The notes under the pieces are model-generated. The model had not been told where the DNA came from. It made no database searches and saw only the letters and a list, made by a program, of their open reading frames with translations. A DNA stretch of 64,000 bases, taken from NCBI RefSeq assembly GCF_033807575.1, contig NC_084726.1:13764001-13828000 (forward strand), written 5' to 3'. Shown here piece after piece: positions 1 to 9,118 of this stretch; positions within the stretch are counted from its first letter, which is position 1, and each line of letters opens with the position of its first letter. Origin of the DNA: Cydia pomonella. Its lineage: Eukaryota; Arthropoda; Insecta; Lepidoptera; Tortricidae. The position numbers and the translations under genes are program-made.

Positions 1-117
1 TATTTATGACTTATTTTTAATCCCAATTTTTTGGCAGGGATGCAAATGAAAAGTATCTATACATCGGTATAAAGAAAGTATACCGCGGTGTATACTTGTA
101 GTTTAGCTATGAGCTTC

Positions 118-600
118 CTTAAACCTTAGAAGCTTTCGCATACAAGCCGACAACTCTGCCAAGCTTCAGAACCTTACGACACCAATGCATACCTAATGAA
201 GGAAAGTATGTATTACGCTTATATGATAAATAAATAAATATATGGGGACAATCTTACACAGATCGACCTAGCTCCAAACTAAGCAAAGCTTGTACTATGG
301 GTACTAGGCGACGATATACATACGTATATAGATATATACATAGAAAACACCCATGACTCAGGAACAAATATCCGTACTCATCACACGAATAAATGCCCTT
401 ACCGAGACTCGAACCCGGCACCATCGGCCTAATAAGCAGGGTCACTACCCACTAGGCGAACCACGCGATTGTCTACTTCTATATCACGAATATACAATGA
501 ATGAATGTATACATAATTACTTATATGCCTCCTAGAAACCCTAGATAGCTTTTGGCATAAAAGCTCTCAAATCTGCCAAGTTCCAAAACTTTACGATTAT
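118..600. repeat. Diverged direct duplication flanking a SINE
   Basis: Two diverged copies of a roughly 60-bp sequence occur at about 118-180 and 541-600. Both contain a run reading 'aacctta(g)a...agct', then 'tctgccaag', then 'ccttacgac' or 'ctttacgat'. A tRNA-headed SINE lies between them. The copies may be parts of one older element or a local duplication that preceded the SINE. No coding potential seen. Confidence 0.4.
229..475 (-). mobile_element. tRNA-headed SINE, family B, minus strand
   Basis: On the minus strand this has a tRNA-like head with an RNA polymerase III A box (close to TGGCCTAGTGG) and B box (GGTTCGAGTC-like). It is followed by a body containing 'ttcctgagtcatgggtgttt' and an AT-rich (TTTA)n tail at the low-coordinate end. 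Several other copies with the same head, body and tail occur here (2686, 5232, 15917, 18765, 20995, 32430, 60005, 60551). No protein is encoded; mobilisation would rely on a LINE in trans. Confidence 0.75.
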
Positions 601-1004
601 CTAATTCTGTTGACCGACCGTTGCCAAACTGAAGCTAATGTTTATGTTCCAATGTGTTACGAGCCATAACCCACTGAAGGTTGACTGGAATAGAATTTTC
701 GTGGAACATATTGTAAGGTTCGTTAAAGGGTAGTTATTTATGTATAATTATAGAATTTATTAACATTTACTGGAGATTTGTTAAATTTATGTTTATGTCT
801 TACCTGCAGAGAATTAATTGAACTTATAATAAATAAATGTAATTTTATCAGCACCTCTAACTAATTTACAAGACTTCAAACTATTTTGGAATGAATTTAT
901 GCCTTTTCTCTGACACAGGAAATATATATTATATATTAGTACAATGCCTCAGGGGCCTATTTTAAATTTAAGCTAGTTATAAATTTAGTTCAGTATTTGG
1001 ACAG

Positions 1005-1319
1005 CGGTGGTGGCCGAGTGGATATGACGTCCGACTTTCAATCCGGAGGTCACGGGTTCAAATCCTGGCTCGTAGGTACCAATGAGTTTTTCGGAACTTA
1101 TGTACGAAATATCATTTGATATTTACCACTAGCTTTTCGGTGAAGGAAAACATCGTGAGGAAACCTGCATACATCTGCGAAGAAATTCAAAGGTGTATGT
1201 GAAGTCCCCAATCCGCATTGGGCTAGCGTGGGGACTATAGCCCGAGCCCTCTCACATATGAGAGGAGGCCTGTGCCCAGCAGTGGGACGTATATATAGGC
1301 TGAATTATATATAATTATA
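1005..1319 (+). mobile_element. tRNA-headed SINE, family A, full length with TSD
   Basis: The head has an A box (TGGCCGAGTGG) and B box (GGTTCAAATCC). The body includes 'atgagtttttcggaactta' and ends with a conserved block 'cccagcagtgggacgtata', then 'ggctgaatta'. An 11-bp target duplication (tatttggacag) is present at 994-1004 and 1320-1330, so both ends are intact. A near-identical copy lies at 46010-46318 and others at 3012 and 57824. Confidence 0.85.
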
Positions 1320-1330
1320 TATTTGGACAG

Positions 1331-1900
1331 TTACAGTATTACCTCTGTATGTATCTATTATGTATATAAAAGTTTATAATTTAACTGATCAATCGTAGAT
1401 TTTATTGTACTACGAAATAAAAGTTATATTTTCTATGTATATTCCAAATTCATTAAAACCCAATAGAATAAGAAGTTTGATTTTTTTACGGTGCCTAAGT
1501 ACTTTTTTTGCGGCTGAAAACAAATTTATTTTCATATCCCTAATTTCTTATTTTTCTATTCCTTAAAATCTCTGTTTGAGTTTTCCAAGTCAGCTTTATA
1601 TTATTACCAATTAACAGAAACAGGTAACTATTTAAAATTTACAATATCTCTATTCTAAAGTCATAAATCATAATATCTTATTTTATATAACTTATGTTTT
1701 CAGATCAATTTAAATCTATTATAACAGTAAAATTTATTACATCGTATAATCCCACCGCTAAATTTCCAGTGGCCTGAAAAACATGTTTAAAATTTTCCCG
1801 AGAAAATAGCACATCTAAATAAAACGTAACAGATGACTGTCATCAGTACAAATAGATGAATATACCGCTATATGTAAAAATCAGTAAATCTAAAAATAAA
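1331..1900. other. AT-rich stretch, nothing recognised
   Basis: No open frame of note, tRNA head or inverted repeat recognised. If the first exon proposed at 1906-2100 on the minus strand is real, this stretch would be its first intron. Confidence 0.5.
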
Positions 1901-1905
1901 CTTAC

Positions 1906-2100
1906 AATTCGCTCAGTATCCAAAATCCACACAGATCGAGCACTAAATCTTTAAAATTCACTACACAGCACACCACATTGCATTCACTACGAATTCGTTC
2001 GCGAAGATTCGTTCGACAGGTCCGGGCGCGACGGAGTTTCAACCGACACTGATGTTGAACCCCGGGATCCGTCGCTGTGTGGGTGTATTATACACAAGCT
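1906..2100 (-). promoter_or_regulatory. Possible host promoter and non-coding first exon (minus strand)
   Basis: This is a short GC- and CpG-rich island in AT-rich DNA. On the minus strand a TATA-like run (tgtataatac, about 2090) is followed by an initiator-like TCAGT (about 2055), about 150 bp with no obvious repeat, and a good splice donor (GTAAGT, beginning at 1905). The layout resembles an insect promoter plus 5' untranslated exon. No coding frame is apparent and no downstream exon was identified. Chance or another repeat cannot be excluded. Confidence 0.3.
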
Positions 2101-2474
2101 TGACTATTTTTAAATCTTATTCGTAAAGGCATAGGGGTTACTGTGAGTCAGTTGAATGTTGGTGGAAGTGTAAGGGTGGTTTTGTGTGTGTGTGCCAGGT
2201 CACAAGTAAGAACTGGCACATTTCGGTTAGGCTTTTTGTATTGGGAATTTTAAGTGTTACGTATTAGTGCTTGGGTCAAGTGGACTATTCGCACTAGTGA
2301 TGAGCAGTAGGAAAAGCTTACGGAATCTTCTTGTGAAAGCCCTAGGCACAGTATAATATTATACTGTGCCCTAGGAATGAAGCGCTTGCAGGATTTTTTT
2401 GGGAATATGGTTATTTTCGGTAAAATTTTAGAGTTTCTGGGAATTTTTGTTTTTTTTTTTTTGTAGTAGTAGTA

Positions 2475-2575
2475 GTAAAACACTTTATTGTACAAAAAGA
2501 AACATAAAACAGGAAAGAACACACATAATTCGTACAAAGGCGAACTTATCCCTTTCAGGGCTCTCTTCCAGTTAA
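2475..2575 (-). repeat. Non-LTR retroelement 3' tail
   Basis: It contains 'ctttattgtacaaaa' and 'aaggcgaacttatcccttt'. Related segments occur at 27500-27610 and, in the opposite sense and diverged, around 26400-26530. Repetition with a fixed end suggests 3'-terminal pieces of a LINE or its SINE partner. No coding part is attached. Confidence 0.55.
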
Positions 2576-2685
2576 CCTTTGAGAATTGTGGAAGAATTGG
2601 AGAACGGTAGACATCAAAACTGTACTAAACGGCATAAAAGAAAATATTTGTAATGTCATAAGTACAATTTTACTTACATTTACAG

Positions 2686-2998
2686 CCCCTAGCCTAGTCG
2701 GTAGTGACCGTGCCTATGAAGCACGAGGTCCCGGGTTCGAAACTGGACAGGGCATTTATTTGTGTATTTATCTCGAATATGTGTTCCTGAGTTATGTATA
2801 CAAAAATACAAAATACTTTATTTCATAAAATGCACAACGTTTATGATCTAAGGGATGATGCCGCCCGGTATGTATGTTTTCTATGTTTGTATGTATTTGT
2901 CTATATAAGTATGTATCGTGGCCTAGTACCCATAGTACAAGCTCTGTTTTAGTTTGGGGCTAGGTTGGTCTGTGTAAGATGTCCCCAAATATTTATAA
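2686..2998 (+). mobile_element. SINE family B copy with nested insertion
   Basis: The tRNA-like head (A box TAGCCTAGTCGG, B box GGTTCGAAACT) is followed by the family B body. The body is interrupted at 2800-2868 by a 69-bp fragment (ctttatttcataaaatgc...) flanked by a 7-bp duplication (tatgtat, 2793-2799 and 2869-2875). The fragment looks like a retroelement 3' end. The SINE ends near 'ccccaaatatt'. Confidence 0.7.
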
Positions 2999-3011
2999 TA
3001 ATTATTATTTA

Positions 3012-3232
3012 TAATTCTGTCTATATGCGTCCCACTGCTGGGCACAGGCCTCCTCTCATGCGCGAGAGGGCTTGGGCTATAGTCCCCACGCTAGCCCAAT
3101 GAGCATTGGGGACTTCACATACACCTTTTCAATTTCTTCGCAGATTTCCTTCCGATGTTTTCCTTCACTGAAAAGCTAGTGGTAAATATCAAATGATATT
3201 TCGTACATAAGTTCCGAAAAACTCTTTAAAAA
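3012..3232 (-). mobile_element. SINE family A copy, head missing
   Basis: It matches the body and 3' block of the copy at 1005-1319 on the minus strand, including the 'cgtcccactgctgggcac' end. It stops near 'ccgaaaaactc', so the tRNA-like head is missing. It lies directly beside the 2686-2998 SINE. Confidence 0.75.
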
Positions 3233-3935
3233 TATTCGAATATTAATTTATTTATTAATGTCAATTTTCTATGATAACGTCTATAAACGTTACACATTGT
3301 GTCACACATGACACGTCCACACTTTGTTATTTTCGAGTACATGCAGCTCGAACTCGAGCTTCGAGCAAGTTAGCTCAGACGGAGTCTAGGTATATTATTA
3401 TGATCTAGGCTAGAGCCCCTATCTCTAAAGTTAATCGAATCCTTTAACTAAATAAATAACCTAACCTAACTAAATATAGTTATAGCAACACTCATATGAC
3501 CTAGTATCCTACATAATTTAGCTGAGACCATATTTCACCCTCAGGGCGCCATATATTATAATTGCAAATTATGTTAAAATTGTTAAAACTTTCCTTACGA
3601 ACTATACTGGCTTCGGTTACCGTGATACGAGTACTTATTCATAAAGTAAAATCATTTGAGCGGGTTATAATGAATTAACCTTTCAGTTGTATGGTGGTCA
3701 AAAAGTGTGGGTTCAAATACTTCTAATCAAACCTTGGTTGTGCATATACAATATGTAAATTCGATACTTGCGAATATTTAAACAGTGGTTAGCATAGATC
3801 CTAAGAAGTACATTGAGAACATTTGCTCAGAAATACAATAAAAATATTAACCACACAAAATAATTCGGACCGCAATGTAAATCAACACACGTTACGAGAT
3901 ACGAGCTTTTTAAAGTAACTGTCAACGCTGGGTGA
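3233..3935. other. AT-rich, nothing recognised
   Basis: No coding frame or clear repeat was recognised. Short CTAAC-rich words near 3460 are too few to be a telomeric array. Confidence 0.5.
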
Positions 3936-3937
3936 AT

Positions 3938-4075
3938 GAACTTTTTTTCATACTACGTCGGTGGCAAACAAGCATACGGCCCGCCACTCCCGCCCGCAAC
4001 TCCAGAGGAGTTACATGCGCGTTGCCAATCCTAACACTCCGCACCCTCGTTGAGCTCTGGCAACCTTACTCACCT
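3938..4075 (-). repeat. Jockey-type 3' terminal repeat fragment
   Basis: It contains 'tactacgtcggtggcaaa', 'catacggcccgcc', 'aactccagaggagtta' and 'cgttgagctctgg'. The same words, in either orientation, occur at 22255, 24365 and 49870, and a related version follows the Jockey-like RT fragment at 23255. It is therefore interpreted as a retroelement 3' end. There is no coding part. Confidence 0.6.
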
Positions 4076-4554
4076 TACTTCCTTACTTTTTCTTGTCTTT
4101 TACAAGAATTGCCCTTAATAATTATTAGTTAAACTTTTGTAAGTTTTAACATTGTAAAAAATGAAACAAAATCCTTATATATATTCCAGATCCGGCAGAA
4201 ATAAAAATAAGACAAATTGTTATTAAAAAAATTGAGTGACAACGTGGATGAACCCTTATTTTCATACAAAAGTGTGAGACAGCTTTGTTCCCTGGGTCAC
4301 TGCTCTTAAATAAGTTATAAAATATCAAATCATGATAAAAATATGGCATTACGTAGCTTATTTATCGGTTTTTATATAATAGTTAAAAAAACGTTCTCGA
4401 AAAAATTGCCAAAAATTAAGAGAGGACAAAAAGACAAAAAGAGGTTACAGACTAACAGACAGAAAAACATACAGAGTAACTTTGGCCTTTATAATATCAG
4501 TAGATATATATGTATATAATGTTATGTCGTATGTCGTCACAATTACCTTCGAGT

Positions 4555-4655
4555 CGTGAGACACGTGTGTGACATATATGGCGTCACCAAGGGGAGCCCG
4601 CGGCACGGGGTGACAGTTATATTAAAATTGACAGTTTTACGTCACATTCCTGCCC
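4555..4655 (+). repeat. Dispersed repeat, copy 1
   Basis: It shares 'gagtcgtgac'-type and 'attaaaatngacagtttta' blocks with 5715-5810 in the same order and orientation, about 1.15 kb away. About 100 bp is recognisable with indels. No ends or class determined. Confidence 0.45.
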
Positions 4656-5231
4656 TTACAAACTTATTATTTCGATAAAATTGTCAGTGTATATTATTGT
4701 TAATTTTTTATATTCAAAAGAAGAAACGCTAAAGTAGTATAACAGAAGTATGAGTGTAGTGTAAGGTACTCTAGATAGCTTATTTTTGGTTACCATCATT
4801 GTATCGGCCTGGCAGGTAAAATGAAATAATAAAGTAATATTAATAATAAAGTAACTTTTCATTCAAAATATATAATAATATATGGTTCCCATTAGCTGTA
4901 AGTATTCATTGACATGTAAAATATTTTTACTTATATTTTATGAGTAAAAGATTGATTGATTGAAATACTTCTGTTTGAAATTGTCTAACATTCGTTAGTA
5001 TGAAGTATGTATTATCAATAATAGGTATATGACGTTCGTTCGTGACGTTTTACGTACGTAAAGTAAGATTTTGGCAAAATTTTATTTTTGGTAAGTACAA
5101 GCTTTTATCGCTGACTGTACTCATCGAGACAATTTTCTCTCTTCCCTCTCTTTTTCCTTCCTTCGACTTTCCCTCATAACAGGTCATCGAGTCATAACAG
5201 GTGCCCTAACATGTTTCCTCGTCTACTTTCA
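4656..5231. other. AT-rich, nothing recognised
   Basis: Only short incidental frames. A pyrimidine-rich run (ctctcttccctctctttttc, about 5139) is present without further context. Confidence 0.5.
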
Positions 5232-5480
5232 ATAAATAAATAAATAAATATTATAGGACATTATTACACAAATTGACTAAGTCCCACAGTAAGCTCAATA
5301 AGGCTTGTGTTGTAGGTACCTAGACAATGATATATATAATATATAATTATAAATACTTAAATACATAGAAAACACCCATGACTCAGAAACAAATATCCGT
5401 GTTCATCACACAAATATATGCTCTTACCAGGATTTGAACCCGGGACCATCAGCTTCATAGGCAGGGTTCAATGGTTCTCA
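5232..5480 (-). mobile_element. SINE family B copy, head truncated
   Basis: The AT-rich tail (aaataaataaata) is at low coordinate, followed by the body and a B-box region (gatttgaacccgggacc on the plus strand). The A-box end is truncated against the RT fragment at 5484. Confidence 0.75.
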
Positions 5481-5483
5481 ATA

Positions 5484-5606
5484 AGGCACCGCTTTTCCTG
5501 AACTATTTTTAGGACCTCCTCGTTGGTTACTTTTTTCATCCAGCTTATTTTCTCTATACGCCGCCAGCACCACAATTCAAATGCTTCAAGACGACGGGAT
5601 CATAAT
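5484..5606 (-). pseudogene. RTE-like RT C-terminal fragment
   Basis: The minus-strand frame reads FELWCWRRIEKISWMKK and then NEEVL, the tryptophan-rich segment just after the polymerase in RTE-like non-LTR retrotransposons. About 35 codons remain. A truncated SINE adjoins one side and the other runs into non-coding DNA. It is a dead fragment; class assignment rests on recognising this motif. Confidence 0.6.
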
Positions 5607-5714
5607 TAAGTGTAACTTAGAAAAACTTCTTAATTATTACAGTTTCATTCTCTTATAGGCACAGGTGATCCTTTTACTTATTTGCACATTTTTTACGCAC
5701 GTGTACCTCTGTCG

Positions 5715-5810
5715 TCAACGTTACGAGTCGTGACATTTACGGCATCATGGGGGAGCTAGCGGTGACACTTGTATTAAAATGGACAGTTTTACATCACGGC
5801 CCTCACCCCT
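5715..5810 (+). repeat. Dispersed repeat, copy 2
   Basis: Second copy of the sequence at 4555-4655, with shared blocks gagtcgtgac, a variant of ggcatca and attaaaatggacagtttta. Class unknown. Confidence 0.45.
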
Positions 5811-6092
5811 ACTCCCCGTGGGACCAAGTCCCTAACAGTTATGGTTGGACGGTCGTTGCAAACTATGTTAATTTTGTAGGTAGTGCTTACCGGTCTAAAA
5901 GTAGAACTACCTTTAAATATTTAAAAGGTAAATAATGATAAAGGTAATATGTAACTTTAAACATCTCTTTATGTTAAGCAATACCCAACTACCCAATAAA
6001 TGAAAAATGATAATTATGTTGCTAGTATTCAAAATTTAATAAACAACAAAAATACAGCCACGTTTTGCGAGCGCCCGCAACATGGCTTACCT

Positions 6093-6840
6093 TCTTTTCC
6101 TTCCGATGGCACTACAATCCTTTGTGAGTCGTGGTGTCCTCCACTATCTTCCTTCAGTTGTCGCGATCCTTAGCAACCATCCTCCAGTTGGTATACTTCC
6201 TCATCCTCCTAAGATCTTCTTCCAGTTCAGTTCAGTTCAAATATATTTTATTCATGTAGGCCTAGCAACAAGCACTTATGAATAGTAAGACAGTATACAT
6301 ATAATTATCTTAAGCTAATTATCAGAGCAATTTATTGATGTTGTAAATATTATTCCATATATAATACTAATGAATATTATTCATAGATTAGAAATTTAAT
6401 ACCATCAATTTCACAAAATATCGTCGTACAAAAAAAAATTGTACCTATAAAAAATACTAGACTAGAATGTTTCTAGAATAAATTCTAAATGTCAAACAAA
6501 TATAATAAAAAATAAAAACAACAAAGGAAGTACATGAATTGGAATATCCATTTCATAATCATTATTCAAATATAATAAATAATTAATCATTTCGAATCAC
6601 AATTAATCCCACGTTGTTTTATCAATCATGTAGTCTTGTGTGGTATAATAAGCTTTAGAAATCCACACAGTCCAGCCACCTTTTCTTAGGCTTACCACTA
6701 GGCCTTTTCTTTTGTGGCGTCCACCTTATCATAATATTTAGAGCTCTCATATCGGGCATCCTTTCCAGGTGACCCGCCCATCTCAGCCGCTGGGATTTGC
6801 AAAATCTATGAATGGTCTTCTGTTTAAAATGGCTTACCAC
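6093..6840 (-). pseudogene. RTE-like RT C-terminus split by an insertion
   Basis: The minus-strand frame from 6840 contains LRWAGHLERMPD and KKRWLDCV, the usual end of RTE-type polyproteins. The expected continuation, LEEDLRRM then NWRMVAKDRDN and VEDTTTHKGL, is found at about 6100-6232 with an in-frame stop. About 415 bp in between (6233-6650) is foreign; its end (cagttcagttcaaatatatt, then gtaggcctagcaacaagc) looks like another retroelement 3' tail. I saw no clear target duplication around it. Confidence 0.65.
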
Positions 6841-7515
6841 GGTAACTTATAGGTACATTTTAGGTTTAGTATTAATATTCCTTTACATTGAATTCAGGCC
6901 TGTTTCTAACCTGGCATATGTCTGTTACATCCAGGCTTCGTGATTCTGATGGGTTTTGTTGACACACTAGCCTCTACCAACCTCGTTCGTGTAGAACTCC
7001 AAAACTTTGAACTAAATTTTCACACCCAAAAGGTTTAAATTAAAAAAAATCATAGAACTCTATAATATTCGTTGAATATTTGTTAAGAAGTTTTCAGGCC
7101 ACAATTAAGCCGTTACACTATCATAGAAATGTGATCATAGATATTATTGGAATCATTGGAAAATGACAAACTATTATATACTACAATTGCGGCCTTAGAC
7201 TATCATAGAATTTATCATGTATAAGGGATTCTATCTGACAGAAATCCTAAAATTATGATCTGATACGTCGAATTTGTCAGACGAGAAATAATAATTAACG
7301 AGACATTTTTATGTAGGTATTGATTCAGACAACAAGACCCATAAATACCTTACATACTTAACACTATTTAGGCGATAGAACGGCGTGGCTCCGTTGGATC
7401 ATCTGCACTTATGTCGGATTTAGCAGTTTATAATATATATTTATCGATTTTATTAAAGGGGTAGGAAGGGTTGCTAATAAGCAATATGATCTAGATTGAA
7501 GACCTAGGGGCTGAG
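6841..7515. other. AT-rich, nothing recognised
   Basis: No coding frame or clear repeat recognised apart from short AT runs. Confidence 0.5.
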
Positions 7516-7519
7516 CCTA

Positions 7520-7800
7520 ACATTATGGGAGAAAGTAAAGGTCACAGACTCCGTTGTTTGGGCTACCTTGAGAGAATGGATGAAGATCGGAACGTAAAAA
7601 GAGCGTACCTGGGTCGCCTTGCAGCAGGACGTTGTATCGGACGCCCCAGGTATAGCTGGAGCGACATAGTGGAGGCGGATCTGTGCGAACTTCAAGTCAA
7701 CAATTGGTGAGAAGTCGCACAGGACCGAGAAAAGTGGCACTGTCTTGTGTCGGAGGCCATGTCTCATTTCGGGTCGCTGAGCCAGCGGAGTTAGTAAAGT
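7520..7800 (+). pseudogene. RTE-like RT 3' end with GTAA-type tail
   Basis: The plus frame reads GESKGHRLRCLGYLERMDED, then RPRYSW, then an in-frame TGA where a related copy has tryptophan plus one residue, then EVAQDREKWHCLVSEA and SHFGSLSQRS. It ends in a short (gtaa/agta)n tail, as expected for RTE-type elements. The related copies at 52096-52369 (minus) and 35290-35475 share the end; the 52 kb copy begins at nearly the same internal point. Confidence 0.7.
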
Positions 7801-8342
7801 AAGTAAGTATATTTTTAGCTATATATCGTCCCTTGAACGCTCAACTTGCTTAGCTAGCGTCAGGAATAACACACGCGTAGCAAATGGAAGTGTCACTCGG
7901 CCGACCGCGGTGATCCCGTCGATTCGGACGACAGACAGAGGTCCGGCTCGCAGGACCACAAGTAATTAGTACAGGCATAGTACCGTGTAAGACTATAGAT
8001 CACTGTTTTACGGTAGACAGTGGTATCTGAGGAGAAAAACGTAAGTCGTAACTACCATCTCTAAGTTCGTTATAAACAAATGTACTATCGAACTTGGTAT
8101 CGTCAAAATAAATTCACAGCTCAAACATTTGTAAAACTTAAATACTTTATCTACGCAATGTATAAATAATAAATAGGAATTTTATGTACCCATTCATCAA
8201 ATTTTATGGAAAAAGTTTTTAATATAAGTGAAATGTAAATTTCTTTATGAGAAAATAAAAAATTCTTTAACCTGAAATATGTTGTTAAATTATTAACTAC
8301 ATAGTTGGGGATTCTGCTTAACTTGCCATACAACATTTATTA
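7801..8342. other. Pao 5'-side flank, nothing recognised apart from a tail
   Basis: About 8218-8275 holds a minus-strand tail-like run (ataagtgaaatgtaaatttc, then atgagaaaataaa) resembling plus-strand tails at 32250 and 55740. The rest is unassigned. The last five bases (GTCAG) are one half of the Pao target duplication. Confidence 0.45.
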
Positions 8343-8347
8343 GTCAG
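8343..8347. repeat. Target-site duplication of the Pao element (low side)
   Basis: GTCAG here is repeated at 12243-12247, immediately outside the other LTR. A 5-bp duplication is within the 4-6 bp usual for Bel-Pao. Confidence 0.9.
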
Positions 8348-8564
8348 TGTAAAGAATGTAGGTTAGGCTTGAATTAAATGATACACTGCACTTTATTACG
8401 TTTATTAGAAGAAATAATTAACTATCACATTTTGATAGATATGACCGCTGCGAGAGCAGATAGGAAGAGAGAGAGTTAAAACGGTGTTGCCACACGCAGG
8501 AGGCGATTATAATATAAAGGTGTTCTTGCACGCTCGGATATCTAATTTAGGTGTGTTTCACACA
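8348..8564 (-). repeat. Pao 3' LTR
   Basis: 217 bp, TG...CA. It matches 12026-12242 with one difference noticed (ttattacg here, ttatcacg in the other). Just inside it lies a run of 12 G on the plus strand (12 C on the coding strand), rather than the expected polypurine tract. Confidence 0.92.
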
Positions 8565-9118
8565 TAAACTGGGGGGGGGGGGCTCAAATGCCTATTTGTG
8601 ACAAAGCCAAATAACAATGCAAACTCGGTACATTGTAAATTGCTAATGAATCTAATGAAAGTTGTTGAACATGAATCATTAAACAATAATAATACTGTTT
8701 AACCTAGAATATCTTATGCAAGTTTAAGGTATCATATGAGAGCAAGCTACATTGATAATGGCATTAATTTACTTCGAAGTAGATACATCAGTCTTGTTGG
8801 CAACAAATCAGTCTGGTTAACTGTTAAAATTTAGAAATTAAACACTATTAATTAAAATCTGTTAGGGATACACTTCAACAAGCAACATTGTTGCACTGCA
8901 TTTATACTCTACACAAATACAGACAACATCAAATCAACAAGCAAGTTTTTGACACATGCTACTAATAAACATTGTTATTAAGCTGTGCCAAATGTTACTA
9001 TAAACAATTTTCTAGCTCTAATCAAATATATTTTTGAACATAGTAGGGATGCACCACTTGTGCAACAAGAACAAATACAAATACAATATTTATTTACTTA
9101 ATATCGCATATAAATGGG

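Noticed and set aside
1011..1075. Genuine tRNA gene
   Set aside because: A and B boxes are present but the acceptor stem and anticodon arm do not close, and the sequence continues into a repeated SINE body with a target duplication.
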